Origin: Vitis vinifera
Taxonomy: Eukaryota; Streptophyta; Magnoliopsida; Vitales; Vitaceae
Assembly: GCF_030704535.1 (NCBI RefSeq)
Contig: NC_081808.1
Span: 20,572,501 to 20,636,500, forward strand
Direction: 5' to 3'
DNA: 64,000 bases
Shown one piece after another: positions 25,812 to 36,700 of the stretch (its first letter is position 1; every line of letters starts with the position of its first letter). A model generated the notes under the pieces. That model saw nothing but the letters and a program-made list of their open reading frames with translations. It was not told the DNA's origin and made no database searches. The position numbers and the translations under genes are program-made.

Positions 25812-26720
25812 CTAATCACAAGAAAATTTAGCGAGGAAGGACAGAATTTCAGCAGAGACCTGTTGAGGTTTCTCTTCTTGGATGAAATGGTGGCCATCAA
25901 GAATAACGACTTCATGGTCGGGAACAAGTGTCTTGAAGGTATTTCCTTCTATGTATTCCTTTGTACCACCGTCTTTAAAACCAATATCTTTGTCACCAAA
26001 TATCAACTTGGATGGAATTGTGATTTTTGATCCTTGCCACGGTGCAAGAAGCTCCCAACTCCTGTAGTAGGATTCAATATGCATTTAAAAACACAGTAGA
26101 GGCCTTGATCAATAGAAAATCAGTTGAAAGTTGAAAGAAAAACTTAAAAAGCGGATGGGAGAGTCAGTTTGTGGAGGTCTTATTGTGCTTACAGGTCCAT
26201 AGCACGATAGTAGTTGAGACCACCGGTGAACCCAGACTCCTGAAATTTGTCCGCATAGACCCCTAGCTCTTCTTCAGTTATCCATGTTGGTAACAGAGAT
26301 GGCGTCTCCAGATAATCAATAATCTCCATGCCGGGCGGAGCTATTAGTAGATCTGTCTTGTTGATCAGGAGGAACTTCTTCATCACTGCCAGATAATCAT
26401 ATCTTGCAAATGCCCTCTCTGCTCTTCCCGGTTCCTATCGACAGAACAATCCCATATAAGTGTACTGCATATGCATCACAAGAGTGTATGGAGAGGGACA
26501 GAAAGGAAACCTGGAACTGAGTGATATAGAAGCCATCTCCAAAAGTTTGTGTGAAGAATTCAGTAGGTTTGGCTGGGTGTCTGGACTTGAATGGAACACA
26601 AAGACATACCAAACCCTTAACTCTATCAGGCCTGAACAGACTGAGATGCCATGCAGCTACAGCTCCCCAGTCAGCTCCTACCACAACCACCTTGTCAAAT
26701 TGCACAAACCAAACAGTTTT

Positions 26721-26754
<34 letters not shown>

Positions 26755-27061
26755 AAAGAATAGAGAGGTAGAGGACCTTTTGTTCACCAAAATGGTCGAT
26801 AAGGCCGATGATGTCGCCAACAAGATGAAAAACAGTATAGGAAGTAGGACTAACAGGAGAATCAGTATCACCGTAGCCTCTCATATCAGGTGCAACAACA
26901 TGGTAACCTTTGTTGGCCAAGCAACCCATCTGATGACGCCATGAATACCAGAATTGTGGGAAACCATGAAGGAGCAGTACAAGTGGTCCTGTCCCCTGCT
27001 CAGCTATGTGCATCCATATACCGTTGATTTTGATTCTTTGGTGTCTCACCTGGTCACTCAT
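25812..27061 (-). CDS. Soluble epoxide hydrolase (alpha/beta hydrolase)
   Basis: Minus-strand exons 27061-26777, 26690-26511, 26434-26193 and 26061-25812 give 318 aa, the standard plant length without an N-terminal phosphatase domain. The oxyanion motif HGFP is at 32-35, the nucleophile Asp102 is in [10 protein letters not shown], and lid tyrosines are probably Tyr150 (DGFYITQF) and Tyr230/231 (LNYYRAM). The acid is Asp261 (FGDKDIGF) and the catalytic His is His294 ([10 protein letters not shown]). The enzyme opens epoxides to diols; in plants it acts on fatty-acid epoxides for cutin and defence. The residue before the nucleophile is Ala instead of the common His (usually GHDWGA). An in-frame ATG 36 bases upstream (27097) would add 12 residues; I chose 27061 because [14 protein letters not shown] fits the family start. 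The first intron is only 86 bp and contains a (GA)n microsatellite. Confidence 0.95.
26722..26752. repeat. (GA)n microsatellite in an 86-bp intron
   Basis: An uninterrupted GA/AG run of about 30 bases occupies a third of the first intron of the epoxide hydrolase gene. On the sense strand it is a (CT)n tract upstream of the acceptor, so it can serve as part of the polypyrimidine tract. Confidence 0.9.
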
Positions 27062-28090
27062 GCTTCCTCTCTCCTTTCTCAATTCTCCCTTTCCCAAACT
27101 TTCAACTCTTTATGCCTGCTTTCTTCTGTTCTTTGTGGGAGACAAGTTCTGTTCAGGTGTCATTATATGTTTTACTGTATTTTATTCAAGTTGGTCATGA
27201 CTTTCATTGCAGATAAGTCTAAAATAAGGAATTCAACTCATAAGTTTGACCAAGAAGAATCAGTTTTATTCTGAGTTGCTTGGGATGGAGGTTATCCAAG
27301 TTCTTATTTACTAGGGAACACCCAGGAAAATCACTTTTATGGGAAAATGATCCTTCTATTAACGATACATGGTAATGGAAACTTGGAAAAAAAACGACTA
27401 CATTGATCTGAGACGCTGGACAATTATCCTGTATTTTGAATGTGATTTTGTTAGTATAAAATTATTAGTTGATGCCCATGTCAATTCTAGGCAACTGCTA
27501 TATATCAAGTGTGATCCGCAGAAGGCTTTCTGTTTACAGTTTGTCATGCAAATGGCTATCTAGGCCTAACCAATGACTCCCTGGAACCTTTGGATCATTC
27601 TTAGGGACCAAATGGGAAACCCAAAGCAAAGTTGCACTAGATAATTACCAAGAAACAAGGCCAAATCATGAGACATGCAATATAGAGGTGTTATGTCCTG
27701 TTCTACTGAGCAGAAGAACTTGGATATGAAATTTCAAGTCCTTGCAAAGAGGGCGAAAATGTTGGGAGTTGAGAAATTACGATGGGAGTAACAGAACAAG
27801 GACGAAAAGGGTTCACGAGCTTACAGTGTAGCAGGCATCACTTATCAGAAGTAACCACAAAGAGTTGAGTGAGTTTTGTTTCCCTTACACATAGCTAAAA
27901 GCACAAATTGTTCTCTTCCTTTACAAATACCAGGCATTGCCAATTTACACCAGAGCTATTGTGTGTTTGCACTGAATCCCAGTCCTTCAGAATGCCCTTT
28001 TTTTTTTAGGGTTTTTTTTAAGACTCAAGAAGAGTAAGCCACCTAAGCTGTGTTCTTGAACAACTACCGAAGGAAAATATGCTCTGCAAA
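27062..28090. other. Intergenic region between epoxide hydrolase and E2 genes
   Basis: This contains the epoxide hydrolase upstream region and the 3' UTR of the E2 gene on the same strand. I see no gene, RNA gene or clear transposon. Confidence 0.5.
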
Positions 28091-31000
28091 TTAGACTTTA
28101 TCGTCATGGAACCACCACCTGGTCTCCTTGGGGGATCTGCCATTCCTGCAGTTCCTCACATAACGGTCATTATCTTCAGGACGTTGCTGCATACAAGTTC
28201 AAAATGCATCAGGCTGAATCCCTTGCCATTTAAAGAATAAAACAGAAAAAAGAAAAAAAAGAAAACTCATTGCCTCTCTGATATTCACAGATTATTTGGT
28301 TCACACTTATAAAAAAGGTGAGTTCAACTGTTCAACTACTTTTTCTTTTTCTCTAAAAGAAAATATCACTGAATTTCTGGTGTGATAAAAGCTTTGCCCC
28401 AGAGAATTGAATCATAGCACAAGGAAAACCAAGTTGAATTGTGAACCGAGAAGGATATGAAAGTGCTAGTAAGAAAGATGGACAAGAACCTTCACAGTTG
28501 AGCTTGATAGCATGGAGAGAATGCTGATGCAGATAGAACTAACTGTCATGGCTGGGGACCAAGAATCATACAAAATATCTGCACATCACATGAGTCAATA
28601 AATATAAAATTTCAGATTGAAAGGTACATAAGTTAGTTTTAGACATCATAATCAAACTAACATATTTGGATCCATAAAAGTATAACTGAACCATCCAAAC
28701 AAATCATAAAGAGACTATGAAAAGGAAGTGATGTTTCAGGTCTATCAATATTGTTATTGGCCAGTGTTCAACTTTTATTCCATTTTAAACCATAGGCCCC
28801 TCCACAGGATTCTGCACCCCAAGTAAACAATGACCATATCACATTTGCCTGCTCCCTTCTCGGCCCATTTAAAAATAGCACCTCTTGATACCACAAAAAG
28901 TTGTGGCAATCAACCAGCACATGCATCATATTTTGGTAATCATTGCCAAGCTACAGCAACAGCATTGTTATAAGATGAAAGTGGCTCCTATGAGAAGCCA
29001 AATCATCAAATTCAGCTCTACCCCTCTGCAGAAAAGAACTTCTGCGGGAGACATGTTCAATAATACTATGACAATAGATGCTTCCATGTAAAAGCTTCTC
29101 TGATGCCAGGAAGAAGATTGTTGCACCTGAGTGGAAGGTCCATCATGTGCCCTCCTACATAGGCCGGACACCCTCAAGGCATGGAAGGTTTTAAAGCAGG
29201 TTTTTTACCTAATTTAGGCAGTTTGGAGAACTTCTAGACATCTACAACTACATTTACGATGGCAGGAAAAAGCACAAAATTTTCGAAATATTCTTCACTC
29301 AGTAAGCAAAGGTCCTTCACAAATCGCCATTAGTTGGAATTCTAGGGCTCAATCACTCTCTTGAGTGACAGAATGTTGTGTGGTTTTGAGGGGAAGAAAA
29401 GTTTATACCAGAAAAAATAAAAATCAGAAGAAGAAACAGAATTAATAAAGTGGTCAAAAGAGATGTTCACAAATTTCTCGAAGCTGACACAACGGTATTT
29501 CAAGGCTACGGTGGAGAACTCAAAATCTCAAAGTAAAGAAGTACTTTTGCAAAAAACCTTCAACTTCTTCCTTTCATGCATACACACACAAGCAACATGA
29601 AACTGCCACCCTCTAGAACTAGGCAGGTCCATTATTAGAATGGTCAACTGTCCTAACAAAAGATCCTCTATTTACATGGGAAATGCCAAACTAAAATCTG
29701 ACAAGATAAAACACAGAAAGTCACATGCCACAGAGCAATGAGAATAAGATGATCAACTAGATCTTGTGCTCCCTTAGACGTGCAACAACTATTAGTTATC
29801 CTTCAATTTCTACTAGTAATATGACTGGAGTAAGAATTTTGTCACAAAGCCATCCAAAGCATGAAGAACTCCACCTTGGATGGTCACCAAACTCCAACTT
29901 GTTTAACTGAGAGTTGTCCACACAGTTCCCATCTAAAAATAGGATACTGCTCTGTAAATAGGGGGCAAGAAAGCTCTATGGAAAAATGGTGGTTCAATTC
30001 AATGTTGTCTAACGAGAAGTTAGAATACAAGTGTGGGCAAAGTAAATCAACGGACAGTCCTGATCCTATTGAAAATACCAGTGGAAGTGAAGACCGGGTT
30101 ATAAATAATACGGATAAAAACATTAATAATTGGAGTCAAATTAAGAGTTCTAGTTATAGTAATGTTGATCATTTATTCGGCATCAGGGACATTCGGAATT
30201 TCATCTCTGATGACACTTTGGGGATGGTGAGAAGAGATATATTTTACATCACATCCCTTTGGAAATGGAAACCAAAAAGAACAATTTATTCGAGAGAGAA
30301 ACGAGAGATATTTTGTTCCACCACAGAGAATTATTTGATTCTTGCAGTTCAAAGAATTTCCATGATACATCAGAACAATCATTTATGGGATTTAATGATT
30401 CCTAAGAGCAGATTCATTCTTTTAACTATCTGTATTTGGTCTGGCATTTGATTTGGTAATAGTAATAAAGATAAAAACAGATAGAAAAGAATCAATGGCT
30501 CGGATCATGTATCAACGGCCAATCTCCGGTATAAGAGAAGGTTCCATCGGAGCAATTATTTATTTCGGGGTACCTTGTCTCTTTTTTGAAAAAAAAAACA
30601 AAAAGAGAAAGTGTGTAGAGAAATGACAAGAAGATATTGGAACATCAATTTGGAAGAGATGATGGAAGCAGGAGTTCATTTTGATCATGGTACTAGGAAA
30701 TGGAACTCATTCATCCACATGAAACTACAACTAATCTAGCAAAGATTCCATTGCCGTAAAATTCCCAATCATTTAGAGCCTATGAGACATGATATGCCAA
30801 CAAACCTCATCCGGCCATCCCTTCTCCCCATTACCTCCCATAACTCCATTTCCTCATCTGATGCAATAGCAACAATGTCCAGGATGCTTTAAGAGATAAC
30901 TTAGCAAAACATCATATCAGTAACTTACCGTGTACCATTCCATAGTTATAAAAGGTGCCACATGTCTGACATAACACCTTGCCTAGAGCCAGGTGCCTTC

Positions 31001-34000
31001 AATAAGGCATCACTTAAGGCACTCAGGTTTCTGCCTGAAGCTGGGGGGAGGCAAGGTTTTGAAATTTTTTTTAAAACCCAGGCCGAAACAACATTGCTTT
31101 TGACCATAGTTAAAATAAAATAAAAGAAGGAAAGAAATAACAAAATGGTGTTGTTTTGTCTCTGCTTTCCTTAAAACCCAAGGCAGAATGATGTCGTACT
31201 TGAGGTAGAATGACACCATTTCATTTGATCCTTTTAACCCCTATCCAGTCCTATTTGAAGAAGAAGATGACGAGGCATTTCTCACTTTGCCCAACTAGCC
31301 ATTCTCTTATGCAAGAGCTCATGAAGTTCTCATCCTCATAGTTCAAAGTCATAGTATTATCACTGATTCAGGAGGTCCTGAGGTGTATCTTAACATCTCG
31401 GATTGTTATAAGAGATATACATAACATGCAAGTAAAAAAAAAATGTAAAATCGGAAAAATAAATATACTTGACTCCAAAAAATAATAAAGTAAACTTCTA
31501 TCACATCTAACATTCTTTAAATAGTCACAAGGCACACATTTAGAATGATTTATAATAATATTAAAAATTAAAAACTCTTTTCTTTCAAATACAATAATAT
31601 TTTTACTAAAAGAGACACAATTCAACAGTCAATTCCACATAGATCAATTGATTGATTACATAATATATAATTTATGGAGTAAAATTGAATAATAATATTT
31701 TAGAATATTTGGAGTATATTATTTACATTTATAATTAAAATATTTATTAATTATTAATTATATTTAAATTAATAAATAAAATTATATAGGAAACTATATC
31801 TATAATTTCATATAATAAAATTGAATAAAGGGCACCATTCCTTGTGAAATATATACATTGATAACTCTTCCAAATTTTCAATTTGCCATGCTACTTTTAA
31901 TTCACCATATGACAATATTCAATCAATATAATAACTAAATGGTTACATATTAGGAATACAACCCAATCTATCATGCTGATTTTAATTCATTATATATGGA
32001 TATTTAATTTATATTATGACTAACATTTTAGGAACATAATAAAACGTTGTTGTTTAAATGTTGGATAATACTTTCCCAGCCCCCAAACACCTATTTCCCA
32101 AATGTAGAGCAAAAGAGACCATTCCCATTTCTAAATACAAAGGAGACTTGAGATAGATGACTACCACGGCAGCACCTTCAACCAAGGCATCCAGAGAAAA
32201 AGTCAACCAGCAACAAAGACGGGGAACAGAAGATTGAAGAAGCGGGTCATCACCAGCATCAGCCAACCGCTAGTCACCCAAGCTAAGTCAGACTGGTTTC
32301 AATGAAAGGACTGGTTCAGCTGATTTGTCTTGGGGACACGGCCGTGACAATTGAATCACGCCGATTCAGAGTTGTGTCACTGCCTAAGGATGAATCAGGT
32401 ATCAGACTCGTGCACACCTCACTGAAGTGGATAAGACTCAGCGGAGTTGTATCAGACTCGACAGCTACTTCCAACCTTTGCTCATCCAGGTTTGTGCAAA
32501 CACAACGAGCCATTTTCTTTTGCTAGGGCTCGCAAAGAGGAAGAAGAAGAAACCCAGCTGGCAGGCTGACTCCATAGCCCTAGGTGCCCATGACTCCAAA
32601 AGTGAATCCCTTGGCATTTTTTTCTCCATTTCCCCTACACACATGCACACGCACACACACACACATGTTTTCCTTTCCTTTTATATTTTATTTATTTGGG
32701 TTTTATTTTTTATAATGAGACACGTTTTCCTTTCCTTCTATATTTTATTTATTTGGGTTTTATTTTTTATAATGAGAAATATTTTAAAATTCTTTTAGAC
32801 ACACACACACATGTTTTCCTTTCCTTTTATATTTTATTTATTTGGGTTTTATTTTTTAGAATGAGAAATATTGTAAAATTCTTTTAGGTATTTCAGCAAC
32901 TCGTAAACCGATACTTGTGTGTGTGTGTATATGCTGTATTTTGCGTATATTTTTAAAAAATCTGAAGATACACAGTTCCACTGACAATGTGTGTATGATA
33001 TTATAATAGTAATACAATATAAATAGAATAATGTATATTAATCAATTATCTGTTTTATAAACATGCAACAGTAACTATATATGTGCACACACACACACAC
33101 ACGTTTTCCTTTCCTTTTTTAATTTTATTTATTTGGGTTTTATTTTCTATAATGAGAAATATTTTAAAATTCTTTTAGGTATTTCAGCAACTTGTAAACT
33201 GATACTTGTGTGTGTATGTGTGTGTGTGTGTATTCTGTATTTTGTGTATGTTTTTTAAAAATCTGAAGGTACACAGTTCCACTGACAATGTGTGTATGAT
33301 ATTATAATAGTAATACAATATAAATAGAATAATATATATTAATCAATTATCTGTTTTATAAACATGCAACAGTGACTATATATTTTTTTTTGATAGGCAC
33401 AACAGTGACTATATATGTGCATATCCAAATTTTCAATACTTCATAAGACTGCACAGGTGCCTTAACGGTGCATCTCACTTTCCTCAGACAATGTGCCTTG
33501 TTTTGCGCCTTAAGTGTGCCTTGTGCCTCTCAAAACTATGAGCCATCCTTGCCAAGAAACATATAAACTTAAGTTGCTAAACCAATAATGTTCTGTATAG
33601 CCCTGACGAGCTCAAGCCTAAAGCAACTCACAGTTCCTAGTGTGAAATTAGAGATGTCAGGATTTGACTTAGCAGTGTCACTAAACCTTAAAATGTATTG
33701 CGCTATCAGATCACATTAAACTCTTTAGCACAGCTTAAGAGGCTTAAACAATTGCCACAAACAAGGATAACCACTGAATTTGGTAGTACTCTTTTGGCCA
33801 GCTTGTCCTGGGCAACATCCCTATAAATATACATTGTATAAAGTAGCAAATAATCAACACAAATTACAAATAATTTATGCATACAAATACATATAAATTA
33901 TATTTGCATAAAGTAATCATAAAATTTAACATTAATCAATCAACACAAAGCCAAGGTAGACTGCATCTAGCAGGAACTCCACTGTGAGGCCCAATCCAGA

Positions 34001-35454
34001 CTTATGACATCGATATGCTCAAGTGCAAATAAAAATAAATCATGCTGGAGCCTGGAAACCCAAAATTTTGCATGAAGACAGCAATCTCAAGTACAAATTA
34101 TTTTGAGCTAAGTCCGTGCTAGACCCTAACATATTTTCTAGACAAAGACAAAAGGAAAGGTTTAAAATCAGAGAACCTTCAAAGGCAAATATAAAGTGCA
34201 ATAGAAACCCAAATTAAAGTATCTTCAAAGGCTCAAACTGATGACATTAAGCTTGTAAACTACATGATTTTTGAAAATTAATAACACTGAGAAATTTTAA
34301 GCTGTTATGAACCATAAAAGGTAAAATCTACGAACAGGAAAATGCAGAATCATTTCACAGAAACTAGATACCATTCCAGGAAGAACATTACAAGAACCAA
34401 ATAACAAATGGAGCAGAACTCCCCAAGCAAATATAATCAGAGGAAAACAAGGTAACCAAAGAGCCATAGAAATTACCTAGACAAATATGACCATTGCTAT
34501 AAATATGAGGGTGCAGAGGAGCCGGCTGCAGAAAAATAACCTGTCCAATGACACCAACCAAGTCAGAAAGCATAAAAACAAATGGAAATTTAAAGCATGC
34601 AAAAAAAAAAAAAAAAAAGAAAGAAATGCAAATTTTGATAATGTTTTTGGCTACCTGTGGAGCTTCCATGGGGTAATGCTCAGGAAAATCAACCTGAAGC
34701 TGGTAAGATTCGTTAGCGTAGAGAGTTCCTGGAGCTCCATGCACTTCTATGACCCACCTTTTTATCAAAACCAACTCCCAATAAATAGACGAATAAGATG
34801 AAGATCAAACCCCAATTTCTCAAAGGTCAAAATTGACATTATTAATCTTCAGGAAGTGGACAAGGAAAAGAATTCCCTTAACCATCTGTTCGGTTACCAG
34901 GAAAAGTTTGAACCATGTAGTTTTCACCATCTGAGGCTAAAATACACATTTTACATAATTCTCCCCTTTTAGGAAGCCAAAAAGATACAAAATTGAGGTT
35001 GATTTTTGTTTGCCCTCCATACTTCTCTCAGCAATCAAAAGAGTAAATAAAAAGATACAAAATTTAGATCATGTCTTTTTTTTCTTCGTCCGTTTTCCAC
35101 GTTTCTCCCAGAAACCAAACGGAGGTAAAAAGATAATTGATCTAAAAAGAAAAGACCTTTGAAGATTGTCGGTGACTTTGTGTTTGAAACCGGCGGGTGG
35201 ATTGACCTGCCACTCAACAAGCTCTTTCTGGAGCCGATTGCAAGCGATTTTGCTAAGTGCCTTGAAAACACCACAAATCACAATACAACCAGATGAGAAA
35301 AATCAATTTGCAAGCAATCTTGCCAAGTGCCTGAAAATCACCAGAGCAAAATTTCCTAGAAAACACCACAAATCACAAAGACATGACAAAAATTAGGGCT
35401 AGACATCAGGAGAGAGGAACAGACCTTGCGAGAGGTGGCGGAGGAGCTGGTCAT
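28091..35454 (-). CDS. UBC17-like: Ubiquitin-conjugating enzyme E2, UBC15-18 / UBE2W type
   Basis: Minus-strand exons 35454-35425, 35260-35157, 34757-34655, 34540-34477, 28578-28490 and 28186-28091 give exactly 161 aa, the family length, with all phases closing. The sequence runs [27 protein letters not shown], then [32 protein letters not shown] with catalytic Cys99, [20 protein letters not shown], and ends RWWFHDDKV. The HPH triplet in place of HPN is a feature of UBE2W, an E2 that can modify protein N-termini. It is close to Arabidopsis UBC15-18. Intron 4 (28579-34476, 5.9 kb) begins six bases after the active-site codon and holds a chloroplast insertion and several repeats. A TATAAA lies at 35537-35532 (minus), 78 bp upstream of the ATG. 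Confidence 0.97.
29978..30220 (+). pseudogene. accD: Chloroplast accD 5' fragment (in NUPT)
   Basis: Encodes about the first 80 residues of the acetyl-CoA carboxylase beta subunit (carboxyltransferase). The zinc-finger and catalytic parts are missing because the plastid sequence stops at the junction with rpoC2 DNA. Changes against the plastid protein as I remember it (for example [11 protein letters not shown]) show that it is drifting as non-coding nuclear DNA. Confidence 0.9.
30221..30405 (+). pseudogene. rpoC2: Chloroplast rpoC2 3' fragment (in NUPT)
   Basis: Encodes the C-terminal about 60 residues of the plastid RNA polymerase beta'' subunit, in a different frame from the accD part ([20 protein letters not shown], then [11 protein letters not shown] and [15 protein letters not shown]). 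It is too short to be functional. Confidence 0.85.
30623..30706 (+). pseudogene. rps2: Chloroplast rps2 5' fragment (in NUPT)
   Basis: Encodes the first about 28 residues of plastid ribosomal protein S2 ([20 protein letters not shown] followed by DHGTRKWN, where the plastid protein has GHGTRKWN). The similarity ends at the 3' edge of the insertion. Confidence 0.88.
30945..33545. mobile_element. Possible 2.6-kb non-autonomous TIR element in E2 intron 4
   Basis: The left end reads catagttataaaaggtgcca then caccttgcctagagcc and aaggcatcacttaaggcac. The right end, in reverse, reads catagttttgagaggcacaa then acttaaggcgc and accgttaaggcacctg. These are diverged inverted copies. The interior has no transposase coding sequence; it contains AT-rich DNA, a CA-repeat and tandem units. 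Flanks ccattcc and ccatcct could be a decayed target duplication. Confidence 0.4.
32650..33385. repeat. Nested tandem repeats with (CA)n cores
   Basis: Two long units of about 285 bp (about 32799-33085 and 33087-33380) each start with a (CA)n run, then gttttcctttcctttt, atttatttgggttttatttt, a gtgtgtgt run, gtacacagttccactgacaa and aaacatgcaacagt. Two shorter copies of the 5' part precede them (about 32658-32720 and 32720-32797). Units are very similar, so the array is recent or still changing. Confidence 0.8.
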
Positions 35455-35531
35455 GCTTGCTTCAATGGCTACGGTGGTGGCTGACGACGGAGACAAAAAA
35501 GGAGCCGGCGTCGCTTTGTTCCCGTCCTCAC

Positions 35532-35615
35532 TTTATATCTGATTTATTTATGGAGCTCATTTTGACAAAGGCATCTTTTCACTAGGACAAGGCATTGCCC
35601 TAAACGGCATCGTTT
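35532..35615 (-). promoter_or_regulatory. E2 core promoter: TATAAA and AAACGGCATCGTTT motif
   Basis: On the gene's strand TATAAA occupies 35537-35532 and the palindrome-like aaacggcatcgttt occupies 35615-35602, 65 bp further upstream. The latter shares half-sites with the motifs before FOLT1 and the MiaB-like gene. Confidence 0.5.
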
Positions 35616-36218
35616 AATTGCAATTCCCATTTCCCACCCCTAATCTTCCCTGCCTTTGTTCCTCTTAATAATAATAATAATAATTTAATTTTTTTTTAAA
35701 TAATAAATTATTTTATAGTAATAACGTTATCCGTTATTTCCACTATTATCTTCCAAAGTCGAAGTCATTTACAGATATGGCGCAAAATATGGAATCCTTT
35801 ATTCATATTACAATGATTAAACTATGGAAATTATTAAAATACCTGCCAAGTCTTTAAAATTTTCTCTCTTAGAAATTATTAACACATCTGCCAATATCAA
35901 TATCAACGTATATTTTGATGACCCATTTGCCAAAACTTTTCACTTCACTAATCTAAATCTTAATGGATTTTCAAAAATTATGCCCACATTTTTCTACATT
36001 TTCCAATATTAACTAAACCGAGCCTACCTAATCTCAATCCATTCTTTAATGGGCTCCATCAAGGGCACATGGTTCTTGGACAAGCCAACATATTCCGCCC
36101 TAGCATTGTGGATCCCTTCGCTATGGTCTCCCCATTATTGTTGTTTCTGCAGTGATGATGGTATGGAAAATGATACGTTTAAGAAAATTAATTTTTAATA
36201 GATTGAATTAATAATATC

Positions 36219-36700
36219 GATATAATTAGGGATGACAATGGGACGGATTTTTTCGGGTATTCGTCCCGCCTCGTTCCTAATGGGACGGGTTTCAGTTTTA
36301 ACTAAACATGTTTGAGACGTGTTTAAAAGTTTTTTTAAAACTCGGTGTGGGTTTGAGTATTGCATTATCCTGTCTCACTTTGCTCTAATTATATATATAA
36401 TTATTTTTTTATTTTTAATTTTTTAAATGAGACAATGATGATAATTATTTTGAATTAATGAGACAAGATTTGGATGAGGGATCATCTAGAAAACCAATCG
36501 TTTTGAATGCATTCAGACAGAAAAGCTCATGGTACTACTTTGCTATCGATCACCTAAGGGTATTTAGCCTTGCAAGGTGGTCCTTGCTAATTCACACGGG
36601 ATTTCACGTGCCCTATGCTACTCAGGTCATAGCGTAAGCTAGTGATACTTTCAGTTACAACTCGTGCTGAACTTGTTTCATTATCATCCCTAGATATAAT
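36219..36700. mobile_element. hAT-like non-autonomous element with 8-bp target duplication
   Basis: GATATAAT occurs at 36219-36226 and again at 36693-36700, flanking 466 bp whose ends are TAGGGATGACAATG and CATTATCATCCCTA (one mismatch as inverted repeats). An 8-bp duplication and TAGGG-type ends are hallmarks of the hAT superfamily. The interior has no transposase. The left half contains gggacgg/cgtcccg words typical of such plant elements, and the right half contains chloroplast 23S rDNA. Confidence 0.85.
36526..36632 (-). pseudogene. Chloroplast 23S rRNA gene fragment inside the hAT-like element
   Basis: Read on the minus strand, this gives gagtagcatagggcacgtga, aatcccgtgtgaattagcaa, ggaccaccttgcaaggctaa and atacccttaggtgatcgata, then gcaaagtagtacc. 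This matches, with few changes, a conserved part of plastid 23S rRNA in its 5' third (as I remember it). The boundaries are approximate. It lies between the two terminal repeats of the element. Confidence 0.8.

Larger units (their letters stand above)
29930..30706 (+). other. Nuclear chloroplast-DNA insertion (NUPT): accD 5' part joined to rpoC2 3' - rps2 5'
   Basis: Within E2 intron 4. Positions 29978 to about 30220 encode the N-terminus of plastid accD ([20 protein letters not shown] up to NFISDDT), preceded by accD leader-like DNA. From about 30220 the sequence becomes the C-terminal end of plastid rpoC2 ([20 protein letters not shown], ending FMGFNDS, stop at 30403-30405). After about 217 bp of spacer comes the start of plastid rps2 at 30623 ([20 protein letters not shown]), which breaks off about 30706. 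rpoC2-spacer-rps2 is the native plastid order; accD is tens of kb away, so two plastid pieces were joined. Several amino-acid changes relative to plastid proteins indicate an old, non-functional insertion. Confidence 0.9.

Noticed and set aside
29861-30451. 196-codon frame as a single nuclear gene
   Set aside because: The frame crosses the junction between plastid accD and rpoC2 DNA, and its second half is out of frame for rpoC2. It is a chloroplast insertion, not a gene.
36526-36632. Nuclear or organellar rRNA gene
   Set aside because: Only about 105 bp of 23S-like sequence enclosed by transposon ends; too short to be a working rRNA gene.
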